A DNA stretch of 5,515 nt from an uncultured Streptococcus sp. (GTDB lineage: Bacteria > Bacillota > Bacilli > Lactobacillales > Streptococcaceae). Below the pieces are notes generated by a model. That model searched no databases, was not told the DNA's origin, and saw only the letters and a list, made by a program, of their open reading frames with translations. Within the stretch, counting starts at the first letter, position 1; each line of letters opens with the position of its first letter. The DNA is taken from NCBI RefSeq assembly GCF_905372115.1, contig NZ_CAJPNR010000069.1, forward strand, positions 1-5,515. The letters run 5' to 3'. Positions 5,492 to 5,515 of this stretch are shown here, piece by piece. The position numbers were made by a program, and so were the translations under genes.

Positions 5492-5515
5492 ATGACTTTT
5501 GAATATGAAAGCAAG
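5492..5515 (+). CDS. Start of an unidentified gene (first 8 codons, cut by window edge)
   Basis: ATG 5492 follows a strong ribosome binding site AGAGAGGAG (5476-5484) with 7 bases of spacing, and the frame MTFEYESK is open to the end of the window. Eight residues are too few to assign a function. Position behind a strong promoter with two copies of the repeat also found at the rrf2 promoter suggests it is a target of that regulator. Confidence 0.72.

Overview
The window looks like the chromosome of a low-to-mid GC Firmicute, most likely an oral Streptococcus of the sanguinis/gordonii type. Four things suggest this: the compact gene spacing, AT-rich promoters with near-consensus -10 boxes, A/G-rich ribosome binding sites, and the protein types. 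The species call is an impression, not a result of searching. I see no mobile element, CRISPR array, tRNA or rRNA.

Left region (1-3857). A TetR-family regulator, cut by the left edge and read leftwards, is divergent from a two-gene operon. The operon encodes a MacB/LolD-type ABC ATPase (383-1084) and a 907-residue FtsX-type permease (1086-3809), separated by one base. The gap between regulator and operon is an economical switch. Two oppositely directed promoters share one palindromic -10 decamer (307-316), and two near-identical inverted repeats (260-280 and 330-348) flank it. The likely reading is that the TetR protein binds both repeats and represses both the exporter and itself. The permease carries a long extracytoplasmic coiled-coil hairpin in its first outer domain. 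The operon ends at a hairpin terminator (3822-3857).

Middle region (3864-4751). A calcineurin-like metallophosphoesterase has its own extended -10 promoter, packed against the upstream terminator.

Right region (4741-5515). An Rrf2-family regulator (4808-5257) has a -35 box that overlaps the phosphoesterase stop codon, and it ends at a terminator whose left arm lies in its own last codons. A strong promoter (5301-5328) follows, then a leader of roughly 157 nt with a possible 30-codon ORF, then the first 8 codons of an unidentified gene cut by the right edge.

The most interesting signal is an inverted repeat, GTAAY-N7-RTTAC, present three times: once over the rrf2 -35 box (4741-4757), once over the -35 box of the next gene (core 5294-5310), and once at that gene's expected transcription start (core 5336-5352). 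In the first two copies the -35 hexamer sits at exactly the same offset inside the repeat. This suggests one regulator, probably the Rrf2 protein itself, controls both its own gene and the gene to its right. I did not find direct evidence of a wholly new biological system; the two regulatory layouts and the coiled-coil exporter are the parts worth following up.
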